A DNA stretch of 64,000 bases from Actinernus sp. WN-2022 (lineage: Eukaryota > Cnidaria > Anthozoa > Actiniaria > Actinernidae), in the NCBI GenBank assembly GCA_030867875.1, contig JAOWCC010000554.1:62001-126000 (forward strand). Reading direction: 5' to 3'. The translations under genes and the position numbers were made by a program. Shown here one piece after another: positions 21,615 to 31,962 of the stretch (positions are counted from its first letter, which is position 1; the number at the start of each line of letters is the position of its first letter). The notes beneath the pieces were generated by a model that did no database searches, was not told the DNA's origin, and saw only the letters and a program-made list of their open reading frames with translations.

Positions 21615-22085
21615 TCATTTCTCAAGTTTTTCTTGGATCGCAGGAAAAGACTTGTCTAGCGCGGAATTGATTTCGTGGGACTGCAATAGAACCTCCTGAT
21701 AATGACGAAATACTGCGTCGATGAATTCTGTGCTACCATCAAGGTTGTACTTTATTAGATCTACTCTCAGGGCGAGCTGGAACTTCACGCCTTTTAGATT
21801 GGCGATCTCTTCCTCTAGTTTTTCGTGGATTGTATGGCGTACACCATTTAAGAAAGCCATTGGGTCTGCACCAAGTTCGTGACCCTCTGGAACATCCATC
21901 TGCCAGCCTCGTAAGAAATTACCAATGACCCATTTAGTTTGTTTGAATACTAGTGGGACAATTTTTTGGGGAATTAATGGTCGTATTAAACGTCTTTCTA
22001 TCGTTTCGGGGATCGGTTCATCAAGGATGTTGCGCGCCTGTTCATATACATCTAGTACGTCTCTCTGATAATTATCGTATGCCAT
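21615..22085 (-). CDS. N-terminal segment of the polymerase protein, cut off by an in-frame TGA
   Basis: A 156-codon frame from ATG 22085, in the same reading frame as the polymerase and separated from it by a single TGA and seven further codons with no indel. The sequence (NILDEPIPETIERRLIRPLI, later FQLALRVDLIKYNLDGSTEF) is acidic/basic mixed and helical, without known catalytic motifs. Comparable polymerases in invertebrate genomes start with this kind of region as one protein, so the TGA is most simply a nonsense mutation; a genuine two-protein arrangement is possible but less likely. Confidence 0.6.
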   Translation of the reverse strand: MAYDNYQRDVLDVYEQARNILDEPIPETIERRLIRPLIPQKIVPLVFKQTKWVIGNFLRGWQMDVPEGHELGADPMAFLNGVRHTIHEKLEEEIANLKGVKFQLALRVDLIKYNLDGSTEFIDAVFRHYQEVLLQSHEINSALDKSFPAIQEKLEK

Positions 22086-22112
22086 ATTTACTATTGGTAT
22101 ACTATTAGATAT

Positions 22113-22490
22113 CTATTCTCTAATAGGTGGATTTGTTGTAATAAGTTCAGTCAATACGACGTTGAAATCCTTTCTAGCCCTCCTACCTATACGCATCAGT
22201 TCTCTGATAGGTAAATTCTTCATAGCAAGTTCAGTCGATACGTCGTTGAAATCCTTTCTAGCCCTCTTACCTTTACGCATCAGGTTTATCTGTGCGTTTA
22301 CATTGCCGCACGGGCGACAAAGTCGCGTCTCTGCTTGAGTCCCAACTCCACACTCACGGCAGGGGTATGGCTCAAACGATCCTTCTCTGATCTGTTTTCG
22401 ATGTTGCTTACAACACTCAAATAAACAACTCTTACCGCAAATAGTTCGCCTACCGATTGTTAACCATCGACACTGATTATGTCCTCGCAT
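22113..22490 (-). CDS. Small Cys-rich protein with a duplicated C-terminus
   Basis: A 125-codon frame from ATG 22490, ending 27 bp before the next start on the same strand. Residues 18-63 hold many Cys/His (CGKSCLFECCKQH, PCRECG, LCRPCG), spaced for one or two zinc-binding knuckles. The C-terminal half is two 28-residue copies (RARKDFN...TEL...PIRE) from an 84-nt direct repeat (22116-22199 and 22200-22283). No family recognised. Position between the polymerase and the ankyrin gene suggests it belongs to the same virus-like unit, perhaps as a DNA- or RNA-binding accessory protein. Confidence 0.55.
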   Translation of the reverse strand: MRGHNQCRWLTIGRRTICGKSCLFECCKQHRKQIREGSFEPYPCRECGVGTQAETRLCRPCGNVNAQINLMRKGKRARKDFNDVSTELAMKNLPIRELMRIGRRARKDFNVVLTELITTNPPIRE

Positions 22491-22521
22491 TTTTTATGGC
22501 TGGTAACATAATGGTGCCATT

Positions 22522-22617
22522 TCTCTAATAGGGATTTATTAATGGTTGCATAAAATTGGCCGGTTTTTTTTATTGGGGGTAGTTCTTAGTAAGGGAATAA
22601 TGGGGGGTTATATGAGG
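22522..22617 (-). promoter_or_regulatory. Repeated upstream block, copy 1
   Basis: Starts CTCTAATAGGGATTTATTAA, then TGGTTGCATAAAA, a GGGAATAA motif and GGGGGGTTATATGAGG. It lies upstream of the Cys-rich gene (ATG 22490). The same succession occurs at 23499-23593 upstream of the ankyrin gene. A shared promoter for genes of one virus-like unit is the simplest reading. Confidence 0.4.
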
Positions 22618-23377
22618 TCTGAATATTCGTTCTCTAGTTCGTACTGGAAGAAGTACTCAACGAGACACTTAACGATACCGTAATGACCATTATCGTAGGC
22701 ATAACGTAGTGCGTGGTCGGCGTCCGTATCATAATCGAAGGGATAAAAGTACTCAATAATCAATTTAACAACGTCAAGAAAGCCGTTTCTACTGGCCTTG
22801 GATAGCATACCACCATCGAATACATCATAGAATCCATTATCATCATCTATGGGGATCTGGGAGTGCTTAATGAGAAACTTAACGATATCGATATTACCAT
22901 TTTCGCATGCGTAGCATAATGCACAGGCGATGTGTATAGCTAGTATATTGAACTGGAAGCGCTTAATTAGCCACTTAACGATACCAAAATTATTATCCAT
23001 ACATGCATTGATTAGTACGTCCCCAAAATAGATATGCTCGGTTTCGTTGTCATCGTCGCCGTCGTCGTCGTAGTAGTATGCTTTAAAACCATTATAGCTA
23101 TAGCTATGTCCTACTATGATACCACGTTCGTTGTCGTATATGTCATTCTCGGAAATATCGAAGATCTTAACCAAATTATCTCTCTCATCATCGTTACAAA
23201 CGGCGCTAAAACCATAAAGGACTACTCGTCTACGGAATTCTTTGTCTGCGTTTTCGTAGCGTGCTAGAGATGCGGCATCGTTTAGATGTTTTGAAGTCGA
23301 AGCAATAGCGGCAAATGACCAGCATACTCTACGATCTTAGTCAAGATTTCTATAGGGACGCATAATATATTAGTCAT
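22608..23377 (-). pseudogene. Ankyrin-repeat protein with F-box-like N-terminus, one frameshift
   Basis: The clear part (22608-23174 and its open upstream extension to ~23335) has at least four ankyrin-type units: N-N-F-G-I-V-K-W-L-I, N-G-N-I-D-I-V-K-F-L-I, N-G-F-L-D-V-V-K-L-I-I and N-G-H-Y-G-I-V-K-C-L-V, preceded by an Asp-rich tract. There is no good ATG in that frame. An ATG at 23377 in another frame gives VPIEILTKIVEYAG, like the first helix of an F-box, so a frameshift near 23325 seems to split the gene. F-box/ankyrin proteins with degenerate repeats of this style are typical of large DNA viruses and some protists; they usually redirect ubiquitin ligases. Confidence 0.55.
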
Positions 23378-23498
23378 AGTATTTATATACTTCAGATATT
23401 TCGACATAGTGGTTGTGACATTAGGACGGTACAATATATTGGCCATAGTATATTGATATAGTAACTGTGATACGACCTCATAATATGATGAATCATAT

Positions 23499-23593
23499 CT
23501 CTAATAGGGGTTTATTAATGGTCGCATTAAATGTGTGTTGGCTATGGTTCTTACTGGGGGAATAAAAGGGGCTTATATAAGGAACAAATTTCA
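23499..23593 (-). promoter_or_regulatory. Repeated upstream block, copy 2, with TATA-like box
   Basis: Starts CTCTAATAGGGGTTTATTAA, then TGGTCGCATTAAA, GGGGGAATAA and GGGGCTTATATAAGGAAC. The TTATATAA palindrome is ~195 bp upstream of the putative ankyrin ATG. A third, partial echo (AAAGGGCTTAAATAAGGA) follows at ~23635-23652. Confidence 0.4.
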
Positions 23594-23599
23594 ACGATT

Positions 23600-25680
23600 T
23601 TTTTCGTGGGAGTAGGGATATACGATGGGAGAAAAAGGGCTTAAATAAGGATGTGTTCCAGTCCCCCCATCATACATACTACTCATGTGTCATATCCAGC
23701 TAGCAAGTGCCAAACGTAAAGTCCACAACAATATATCGTTCCTATGCAGCAACAGGATAAAATGGAATTGTACCTTTACCAACATAAGCTTTCCATGTTT
23801 GTAGTAAATTTACTATAATTTCAGACATTCAGTTAGAAACTGACACATCTACACGATGAGCTTTACCGTGTATAACATCTTGCAGGAGCCCATAACCAGG
23901 AACGTCCATATTATTTTTCTATATAGCTGTCACAGCATTTTTACAAGTTGAGCAATTTTTATATTATTTTCCGCGCCAATTTGAGGATTGTAGGCTTGGC
24001 AGAACAAAATATGCCTCATTAGCTACTTTTGTTATACAAATAACACGGCAGTAGTAGGAGAGGGATGGAATTAGCCTCCTTTTTAGGGCAGTATGCTAAT
24101 TTTTAGGGCGCGCTCATTAATTCGGATGACGTCACAATCCTACAGTCTTGGGCTCAGGACTAAAATGCGACGTACCTGATCAGAATTGCGGCGTATGCAT
24201 AAATTAAAGTTGCGCTCTCATTGAAGTAGTGGGCTCATGAATAAAATGCGGCGTACTAGATCAATAAAATAAAATAAAATAATTTCTGTGAATGAGGTCA
24301 TCGATCTATTCGGGCATGTTTGGGTAAAGCATATTGTTTGGGGTCGTCTATAAAACCAAGAGCGATGAATGAAAAAAGTAATAAATATCTCGCAATATCG
24401 AAACCCCTTCGTATCGTAAATAGTAAGAACAAAATACTCGTGATAGGCTCTAAACTGTCTTTATTATTTTCCTTTACAGTTAATAACTCATAAGATAATT
24501 GTATACAAAATCCTGTATGGTTCATAAGAGCAACTTTGCTATTGTCCTTAGGGATTAGCGATAACTGAAGGGCCATCAGTACAGTTTGATAGAAACAATA
24601 GTCCTATTGTTTTGAGGAAAACTCTTGAGATGTAAATTCTTCTCTAAAACTGAACTATAATTACCATACGAATAAAAACAAACTCAACTCTGAAATGAAA
24701 GGCGTTCAAGGAAAAACGATCACCGTGGATGAAGTTGAACACGTCGAAAGAAACAAAGCATTTCACAGAATATCAAGTATTATACATTTGGTGTATGCTG
24801 CACTCTGTGAAGAACGATTTATGTTTCATTGATTTCTTTCTTGTTGACAAATGCTGCTTAACTTGGATAAGCTAACAATTAGAAGGGGAAAACAATATTT
24901 TGTGGTCAATGTTTTTCTTGTTCTAAGTTAGTAGTCTGATTAAACTTCAGTTCGTATCGCAATACGTTTATCGCCAGAAAAAAAAATGGATATGCGCTTT
25001 TGAAGTATTTACCCTTTATGGAGCTATACAGTAATTGTATGGAACTATAATTTTCATATTTCAATATTTTCGCGTACGTTAACATTCCCAGGCTACACTC
25101 CCGCGTACTTGGACTCGTTGTTACAGACAAATATATGGAAACCTGAAAACACGATTGCACGCTTCTCAGCACAGCTACATCCATCAAAGTTTGATCAGTT
25201 AATCTTTTACCTGGTATCGTAAGTTTGTAGACGGTGAATATTTCAGAAATTCGATTTTACGGAAATTATTTGACAATGAATTCCCATACAAACACTGTAT
25301 TTCGCGCCATGTTTGCACCCATTTCCAAATGTCGGTGAAACTCGCTTGGCAATTTGGCCATTTATCGCTTTGTTTCAATCATCTCTATTTTAGCCAACGT
25401 CTAAGCTGTTCGACAGTATAATACTCGGACTCTCTTTCGAAATATAATACAGGAAAGCCATCATTTCTAGTAGATTAGTCAGAGGACGAACTGGAGTGCT
25501 CGTCAATTCTTGCAAGTTCTAACGCGAAAAGTGGTTTGTTTGTCCGAGTCTTGGCGGGGGGTCTAAATTTTGTGACGTCATCTGTGCGCAGCCCTATTCC
25601 GTGCAAGAGCCGTTTAATCGGAATATTTGTAGTTTATTTCTAGTAAATTAGGGGCCTTCGACATAGTCGAAATATCCCGC
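23600..25680. other. No recognisable gene; one repeat fragment
   Basis: Contains a partial copy of the 171-bp MITE seen at 57436 and a degenerate duplication near 24150-24260 (GGGCTCA ... AAAATGCG.CGTAC). ORFs at 24298-24576 and 24906-25187 show no domain. The right boundary of the virus-like unit is somewhere here but no terminal repeat was found. Confidence 0.45.
23882..23965 (+). repeat. Partial copy of the CAGGAGCCCATAA MITE
   Basis: GCAGGAGCCCATAACCAGGA and the following GTCACAGC...TTTTTACAAGTT match the left half of the element at 57436-57606. The right half is missing or diverged. Confidence 0.5.
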
Positions 25681-25684
25681 TTAA

Positions 25685-25956
25685 AGTGCCTATCACCCTT
25701 TTGCAATTTTGATAGCTTATAATTATGAACTTCCGAAAAGTTTTGAGTAATGCATTAATGAGATGACGTCTACCCAGGTTTTCGACCCAGGCTTTTAGTT
25801 ACGCGGTCATGGGTCAGGAAAGGTCACATTTACACGATTTCAAACAAGCGTAGAACATAAAGTATTCACTTTAAACCAAAACTTTATTCACAGAAGTACT
25901 CAAAACTTTACGGAGGTTCATAAGCTATCAAAATTGCAAAAAGGGTGATAGGCACT
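25685..25956. mobile_element. 272-bp TTAA-flanked MITE
   Basis: TTAA at 25681-25684 and 25957-25960 bound termini AGTGCCTATCACCC ... GGGTGATAGGCACT. The inverted repeats are ~60 bp and nearly identical apart from small indels. The only internal content is AT-rich sequence with a GATGACGTC. A clean non-autonomous copy of the TTAA class (piggyBac or Kolobok type). Confidence 0.85.
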
Positions 25957-26579
25957 TTAACGTGCAACGGACGTTTAGTGGGGAGGGCGTTAGGGCGTGG
26001 ACGTTAGTTTAGGACATTTAAAACAAAACACATTTTCATACATAGAAGTACACTTTTTTAATAAAAAGTTTCCGAAATGAGCTCGTACGAGATTTCGAGG
26101 TACAGTAAGAGTTGTTTACAAGCGAACTCCTGTGTATAAATTTCGTAATGTCATATAGTCTCTTCGTGATCACAAAACACTTTGGCAGTGCATGCTTTAA
26201 TTGGGTAAGGGAGAGTCCATTTTGCTTGTTTGTTTATTTTTCTGATCATTACAGTAATTATCAGGTCAACATTAGAGGCATGATATACAATTTTGTATTT
26301 ATATAATTTGGTATGACAAAAAATGGAAATCCCAATATACATAACTAGCCTCCTCTGCAGGCAAACCCTAATTATAATCGGGAAAAATCGAGAAAAGATT
26401 TGAAACGGGAATTGTTCCCTAATCTAGAAATTACATACACTTTTCTTAAGCCTACAAAAGAGTTGACAATTAGTTGAAACTACAGTATACCATCATAAGC
26501 TATCATCCTTCCTGGTCAAAGGAGCATGATATTGCAAGACGGTTGATGAAAAATTGTCTAAGCACTAGTGTGTGCTTAA

Positions 26580-27262
26580 AGGGATACCCGAGTGAAAAAC
26601 ACATTAGGGCTCAAAAGCATCTTTCAGATGTACTTTGTTTAGAAAATGTATTAAAATTTGATAAAACGTTTTCAGAGTTAAGAAAATTATATAGCTCCAA
26701 TAACACATAAGTTTCGAAACCAATGCCAATATCAATATTGTCATAATGTACCTTAGTCTTGCGTTTAAGGCTTACAAGTTCCATACAAAAACACACAGCG
26801 AATCTTGACATCATAGCACAACACCAGTATAGCACTACTCCACTAGCTCGGTAGTCGCCTTTTGTTGTTCGTCTGATATTCTCGCCTTCCACATGCTTTT
26901 CTTCGTCCTCCCAGTCTTCTGAACTTCTCTCACAACATCGTCTTCATCATATTTTTGTTCTAGTACGAAATTGCTCTGCCATATCGATGAAAATCTACTC
27001 TAATTCCGAGCGTGTGAAAATTCTACAAAGAAAACAAGTCGCTACAAGTTAGCCGCAAGACTCCGGTGGGACGAAGTGACGTAAAAATCGTCACAGGAAT
27101 TAATGTCAACAAAATGGCGGCGCCCAGGTCTTCGCGGGACCAACTTTGAGGGGCTCGTTCTCAACTCTGAAAAAGTTTTATCAAATTTTAATACATTTTC
27201 TGAACAAAGTACATCTGAAAGATGCTTTTGAGCCCTAATGTGTTTTCCACTCGGGTATCCCT
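26580..27262. mobile_element. 683-bp TTAA-flanked element with 105-bp TIRs
   Basis: TTAA at 26576-26579 and 27263-27266 flank termini AGGGATACCCGAGTG and CACTCGGGTATCCCT. The arms 26580-26684 and 27158-27262 differ at only a few positions, so the insertion is young. The interior carries a minus-strand frame (MEGENIRRTTKGDYRAS...) with no recognised domain. No transposase, hence non-autonomous. Confidence 0.9.
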
Positions 27263-27269
27263 TTAAACA

Positions 27270-28330
27270 CTGCAAATTATAATGCACCTATCAATGTTAA
27301 GCCCGAGGGGGCAGGCAAGGGGTTTGACAGGCAGGGCTATCCTAAGTGTGGGGATTTTTTTTATAGGAAACAAGGAAAATAAGGCAGACATTTGATATTT
27401 TTGACCAACTGTGTTTTCCCGAGGGTGGGAATGAAGACATCAAAACATCAAAACAATCAAGATGTGACTCTACAGTAAGCTTATATACTGGGACAATTTT
27501 TCAATAAATGTTATCCCTGTCTGAAAATGACTTAGAACTTCATAATGTCACATTTTTGCAGTGGATGTGTAGTAATTTAAAAGATGTCTTGAGAGTGGAC
27601 TTTTATTAGACTTAAACTTCTCACCTTTTTACAGTTCACTAAATCATCGTGTGCCTATAGACGCTGACCGTGCAAGCAGACCGTGTTGTTAGCAGCTTTC
27701 TTAGCCCATACATATAAGATGCATGCGTGAGCGAATTAGCGGCAGTTGAATTGGACACGTGAGTCGGAGGATTGCCAACTATTTACTACAACAACTGCAT
27801 AGTTGTCACTGATTACTGATTCTGTGTTCTGAAGTAGGATATTCAGTCTCATCCCAAGAAACATCGTCGTATTAAACTGCTGCTCTGATGGCCGTGTTGC
27901 GTAGCTTTTGCGCATCAATTCGTTGGCATGGCTGCTATACATGAATGATTGATCTCTTCTGAAATTCTGCCAGTCCTGGGTTCTTTGCAAGTTTGATCGC
28001 CCGTTTTTCATTCAGGAACCTCTCAAACGAATTTCTACATGAAACCAGAGAAACCCCATTGTATTCTTCGCAATTCACTGTTCAGGTTTCAGCATAAAGC
28101 AGGCGTTTACAGTTATCGTCGAGTTCTTGGTGAGTTATGTCTGGCTTGTTGTTGTGTTGTCACTTAATTCCACTCGTTTAATACACCGACTGTTAGAAAA
28201 ACCATATTTCTCTTAAGTTCAATCATTTTTTATATCAAACTGTCAATGAGGAACACATTATTAGAATGTGGGCGTTGCTGCATTTTAAGGAGGAGTAAAA
28301 AGTAAGCAAGAAAGGAAAGGCTGATTCAAC
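27270..28330. other. No recognisable gene
   Basis: A 91-codon minus-strand ORF (27736-28011) is unremarkable and matches no family I know. Otherwise nothing supportable. Confidence 0.4.
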
Positions 28331-28339
28331 GGTAGAGAG

Positions 28340-29424
28340 CAAGAGACCATCACCTCAAAGAACCGATACCCCATACTAGCCTCTCATACCATGATAGTCT
28401 GCGCCGATTTATTTTTAGCTTTCATAAATTATTTCGACTATTTTTACCACTCTATCCGATTGGTTGTGGGTGTCACGTGTCACGCGGGCGGCGAGAGCAG
28501 AAAAATGCATTCAGTGTTTTACTCAGTAATCAAAGCATTCACAATTTTCTACTTTCACGACAGTTACTCTACAGATTCATATTGATTACGGTGTTGCAAA
28601 AGCATGTCCGAATATTTACGATATTATAGGTCCTATTTCTAATTTCTTTAGCGAATTGTAAGCGTCTGTTTACGATAATTCCAAACTCAGTCAGTCAGTG
28701 TTTCAGATTTTCGCAAAATTGTGGTCAAAAGTCGAATGATGCGTGCTTGCTTGCTATAAACTGAACGTTTCTAAAATTATTAGCCTGATGAAAGAGCAAA
28801 TAATCCGGTCAGTTCCCTAGGTATGTTATCTAGCTATACATGAATATGAACTACAGGGAACGAGTATTTATAAGGTAAGCGAAGTTTCAATAACAACGAT
28901 ACGGGATTGTTAATTTATTCCAATTTTTGGAAGACTTTCCATGCTCGCCGATCCGGCTACAAACTAATGGAATACGGCTTCATTTCCTTTGATAGTTTCA
29001 CGAAATTCAGGTCACTCTAGTTTCTTTTCACGGCTTCCAGGTCACATCTGAATTTCTTACGGGTCTGGCTTAATACAGCCTACAGTTTCCCAGTCAAATC
29101 CAAACGGCAATATTTTTAACGGATTTTCAAATTACACTCTGTAGCTTATATTAATTAAATTCAAAGTTCATTTTCTCGAGTCTTCAAGTCAGATCAGGTC
29201 AGATGGAGCAACACATAATTCAGAGCCAGTTTTGAAGCTTCGCATCCATCGCCCTTCTTTCTTTGTTGAAATCAAGGTTGAATTCATGAGATGGAGCGAT
29301 GAAAATCCGTGACGAGCTGGAACCGAATCTTAAAATAGCATCGTGACGTCCACTGAGCCAAAAATAGATTGGCGCAGACTATCATAGGGTACGGAGATCA
29401 GTTATTTTAAGTGATGGTCTCTTG
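28340..29424. mobile_element. ~1.1-kb non-autonomous TIR element
   Basis: Ends CAAGAGACCATCAC and GTGATGGTCTCTTG are perfect complements; similarity resumes ~45 bp inside as ATGATAGTCTGCGCC on the left and its complement GGCGCAGACTATCAT on the right, so the arms are ~75 bp and imperfect. No transposase inside. Target duplication not resolved. Confidence 0.65.
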
Positions 29425-29796
29425 TAGAGAGTTTTTCTTCCAATATTTCGATCGGCACGGCCGGATCTTCATCAGGGAAAGAGGCTTACAATGTATCTAA
29501 TAAACTAGAACCTGTACGAAATAATACATAAATTATGAATTGCACATTCTTATGATAAAATACATATAGACCAATGAAAAGATAGCCTGCGTAGCAAGCG
29601 TTTCTGTGGTTTTTTCGCTTTTTTGGCCGCGCGAGAATAGGGCGAGCGCAAAAGATGGAGGGAAGGGGGAGGGTGGGATGGAAAAAGAAAACGCTTGCGG
29701 AAAGACCCTGATATTCTGAAAACGTGGACGAACGGGGTTTCAATTTGGCGCGGCTCGAGTTCTTTGATTGACATCCCATCAATCACATTTTGACGC

Positions 29797-30000
29797 GTGC
29801 AAGGCTATAATCAACTCATCTTGAGCGCTAAATATGTAAAATGCCGACGAATCTTCGAGGGAGTATCGGGCGATCAATTTCCTATCGAGCGAGGATTTAG
29901 CCGTCTTTTACGGGATGAGCAAAAGTCTGCACTTCGACGGCTCATGCAAAGAGGAAATTTGATTGCAGTTCTTCCAACTGGTTTTATAAAAAAGTCTTAT
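29797..30000 (+). pseudogene. SF2 helicase fragment with damaged Walker A
   Basis: The frame contains LLRDEQKSALRRLMQRGN followed by LIAVLPTGF, the entry to motif I of a RecQ-like helicase, but the expected G-K-S reads I-K-K-S. Similarity is lost beyond ~30000. It is comparable in position and wording to the helicase of the TIR element at 35-41 kb, so it may be debris of a related transposon. Confidence 0.5.
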
Positions 30001-30196
30001 TTTTCAGTTACTAGCATTAATCAAGAATGCCTCATTATTTGCATGTCCTGGTTCAGTATATTTAATATATTCAAGACCAAATCCTGGAGGCCTCTTCAAT
30101 GGAAACTATATAAACAAATACCGTGAACAAAAATCCTGCAAAAAATTAGCTGGATCCGAAGTGTGGACCTATACAGCCAAAAGATAAACGATAAGA

Positions 30197-30500
30197 ATGA
30201 GTCCGAAATCTACAGCAAAGCTGATATACAGCGTAATATTCTAACACAAATAAGCATTACGGTTAGCTAATCTAGTCCGAGCGCTTATCGTGTTCGGTAT
30301 GCAGTTATACACAGCTGTTTCGTTGTTATTAGAACTCGTTCTTATTAGAACGAGTAAGAACTTATTAGAACGAAACAGCTGTCTATGGCTGTAATCTAGT
30401 CCGATCGGTCTAGCCAGGGAGGTGGACCACGTCCCTGGTCTAGCTAACCGTAGTGCTTTGTGTATATCAGCCTTGCTGTAGTCTTTGGACTTTTCATTCT
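30197..30500. repeat. Nested inverted repeats
   Basis: An outer pair (30197-30234 versus 30463-30500, sharing CTACAGCAA and CTGATATAC in opposite orientation) surrounds an inner palindrome in which ACAGCTGTTTCGTT is mirrored by AACGAAACAGCTGT, with TTAGAAC/GAACGAG steps at the centre. Foldback structure; origin unknown. Confidence 0.6.
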
Positions 30501-31015
30501 CTTCCATGAGACTCTTCTGGAGTTCTGGCTCGCCACCCGATTCTAGCAAGCGTTTGGAATTCGGGTTTCTCGATTTTTTAGGGAGTCTTACTTCTTATTG
30601 AATCCTTTGAGCCAATACAGAGTTCCAAGATTTCTTATTTTCCAGTACTCTATCCGAATATATAGCTCGCAATTTTCAGCTACCTCGATCCCGCTTCCTT
30701 ACAGATATCTGCTAGAATTACACCACTGCAATCTTTCCTTTTCGACGGTTTTAACAAATTCTCTGAGGAAATATATCTCTGTTTTCTTTGCTGAAACAAA
30801 TTGCCAAATTCACTTTAAAATCTACAGTTACCTCACTTCGATTCTTCAATATTTGACTGCTCTAACGTCATCGAATGAACTCAGGCGTGAAAGGTCAAGT
30901 AGGCGGTTTGCAGAATAACAGGGTCTGTCCGCAAGCTAATGAAAAGAAGGTGGAGAGTGACATATAATATGAAACAAAAATAATAAAGTGACGTGATGAT
31001 GATTGTGAAATACAA
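30500..31015. other. No recognisable gene
   Basis: An open plus-strand frame (30598-30918) has no domain. Nothing else supportable. Confidence 0.4.
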
Positions 31016-31019
31016 GTTA

Positions 31020-31330
31020 GGTTTCATCACGTTTATTCATACCTATAGAGGTTCGAGTTTGGCCTCTATCGGTAAGATACGCTTCTCGCGCTTTGCGTAT
31101 ACTGTCTCGCTGAGAAAAAAACAAGTTCTAGTGGAATTAACTGCATATCAGTAGGTGAATGATTGTTAGTTAGAAAATGTTCTGAAACGGCAGTGGGTTT
31201 GGATGTGTTAGAATGATTATCTACAGTACGGCGGTGTTCGTTAAAGCGATCTTAAATACGGCGTTTGGTTTCTCCGATATAAGAAGTATAAAAAGTAAGG
31301 CAGCATTGAGCCTGTCGTAGTAGAGCTGGT
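31020..31330 (-). pseudogene. Penelope-like retroelement, GIY-YIG endonuclease fragment
   Basis: On the minus strand the frame reads YTSYIGETKRRI, a stop, DRFNEHRRTVDNH, then SEHFLTNNHSPTDMQL, with scattered downstream coding-like residues. This follows the GIY-YIG endonuclease found at the C-terminus of Penelope-like elements (Y-I-G-E/x-T ... R-x-x-E-H ... H-F ... H). At least one stop and a frame change show decay. No RT portion was found, so it is a short 3' remnant. Confidence 0.6.
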
Positions 31331-31962
31331 CAGCGGTTACAGTAAAAATGAACATATACGAAAAACGTCGAACAGCGACGCTACGTCTCAAATAAGTTAA
31401 TTCATCTTTCAATTAACAATTTAAGAGCAATATATAGAGGTTATTAGGCGGCTAAGCATCTAATACAGTTGTGTATTTTTACGAGTCATTCATATTTGGG
31501 CGAGCCTTTAAGCAAGCCAAAATACAGATGACGAGTAAAAATACACATGCGTATTAGATGCTTAACCGGCTAATAAGTTTTTTTTATTGTATACATTTTG
31601 CAATGTAACGAAAATTTATTTCCATAATAACCAAAACGTACAACTCATGCGTGCATGCGTACTCGAGAAATGGGAATTTACCATGGTGACGGGAAATAAA
31701 TGAAATATGGTCTCATATAGGTGAGTTCTCGTGCATATTTCGAGCGTTCTTGGCAGAATTATATTGTAACCTACTGGCCCTGGAATAATCTTCTTAAAAC
31801 CCAAAACCTGCGCCACTGTATATATGAACTGATCTCTCTTTATATCATAATTTGCCCACAATTTCTTACTCTCTTTGCAAAGCTACGGATTCATTCCGAC
31901 CATCGATAAGCCTGCTAGAGTAGAGTAATAACAATTCGGCAACACCTGTTGACAATATTTAA

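Noticed and set aside
23034..23267. 77-codon Val-rich plus-strand ORF
   Set aside because: Antisense shadow of the Asp-rich tract of the ankyrin gene.
26474..27287. Two ORFs sharing HIRAQKHLSDVL
   Set aside because: Both are translations of the 105-bp TIRs of the TTAA element, not related proteins.
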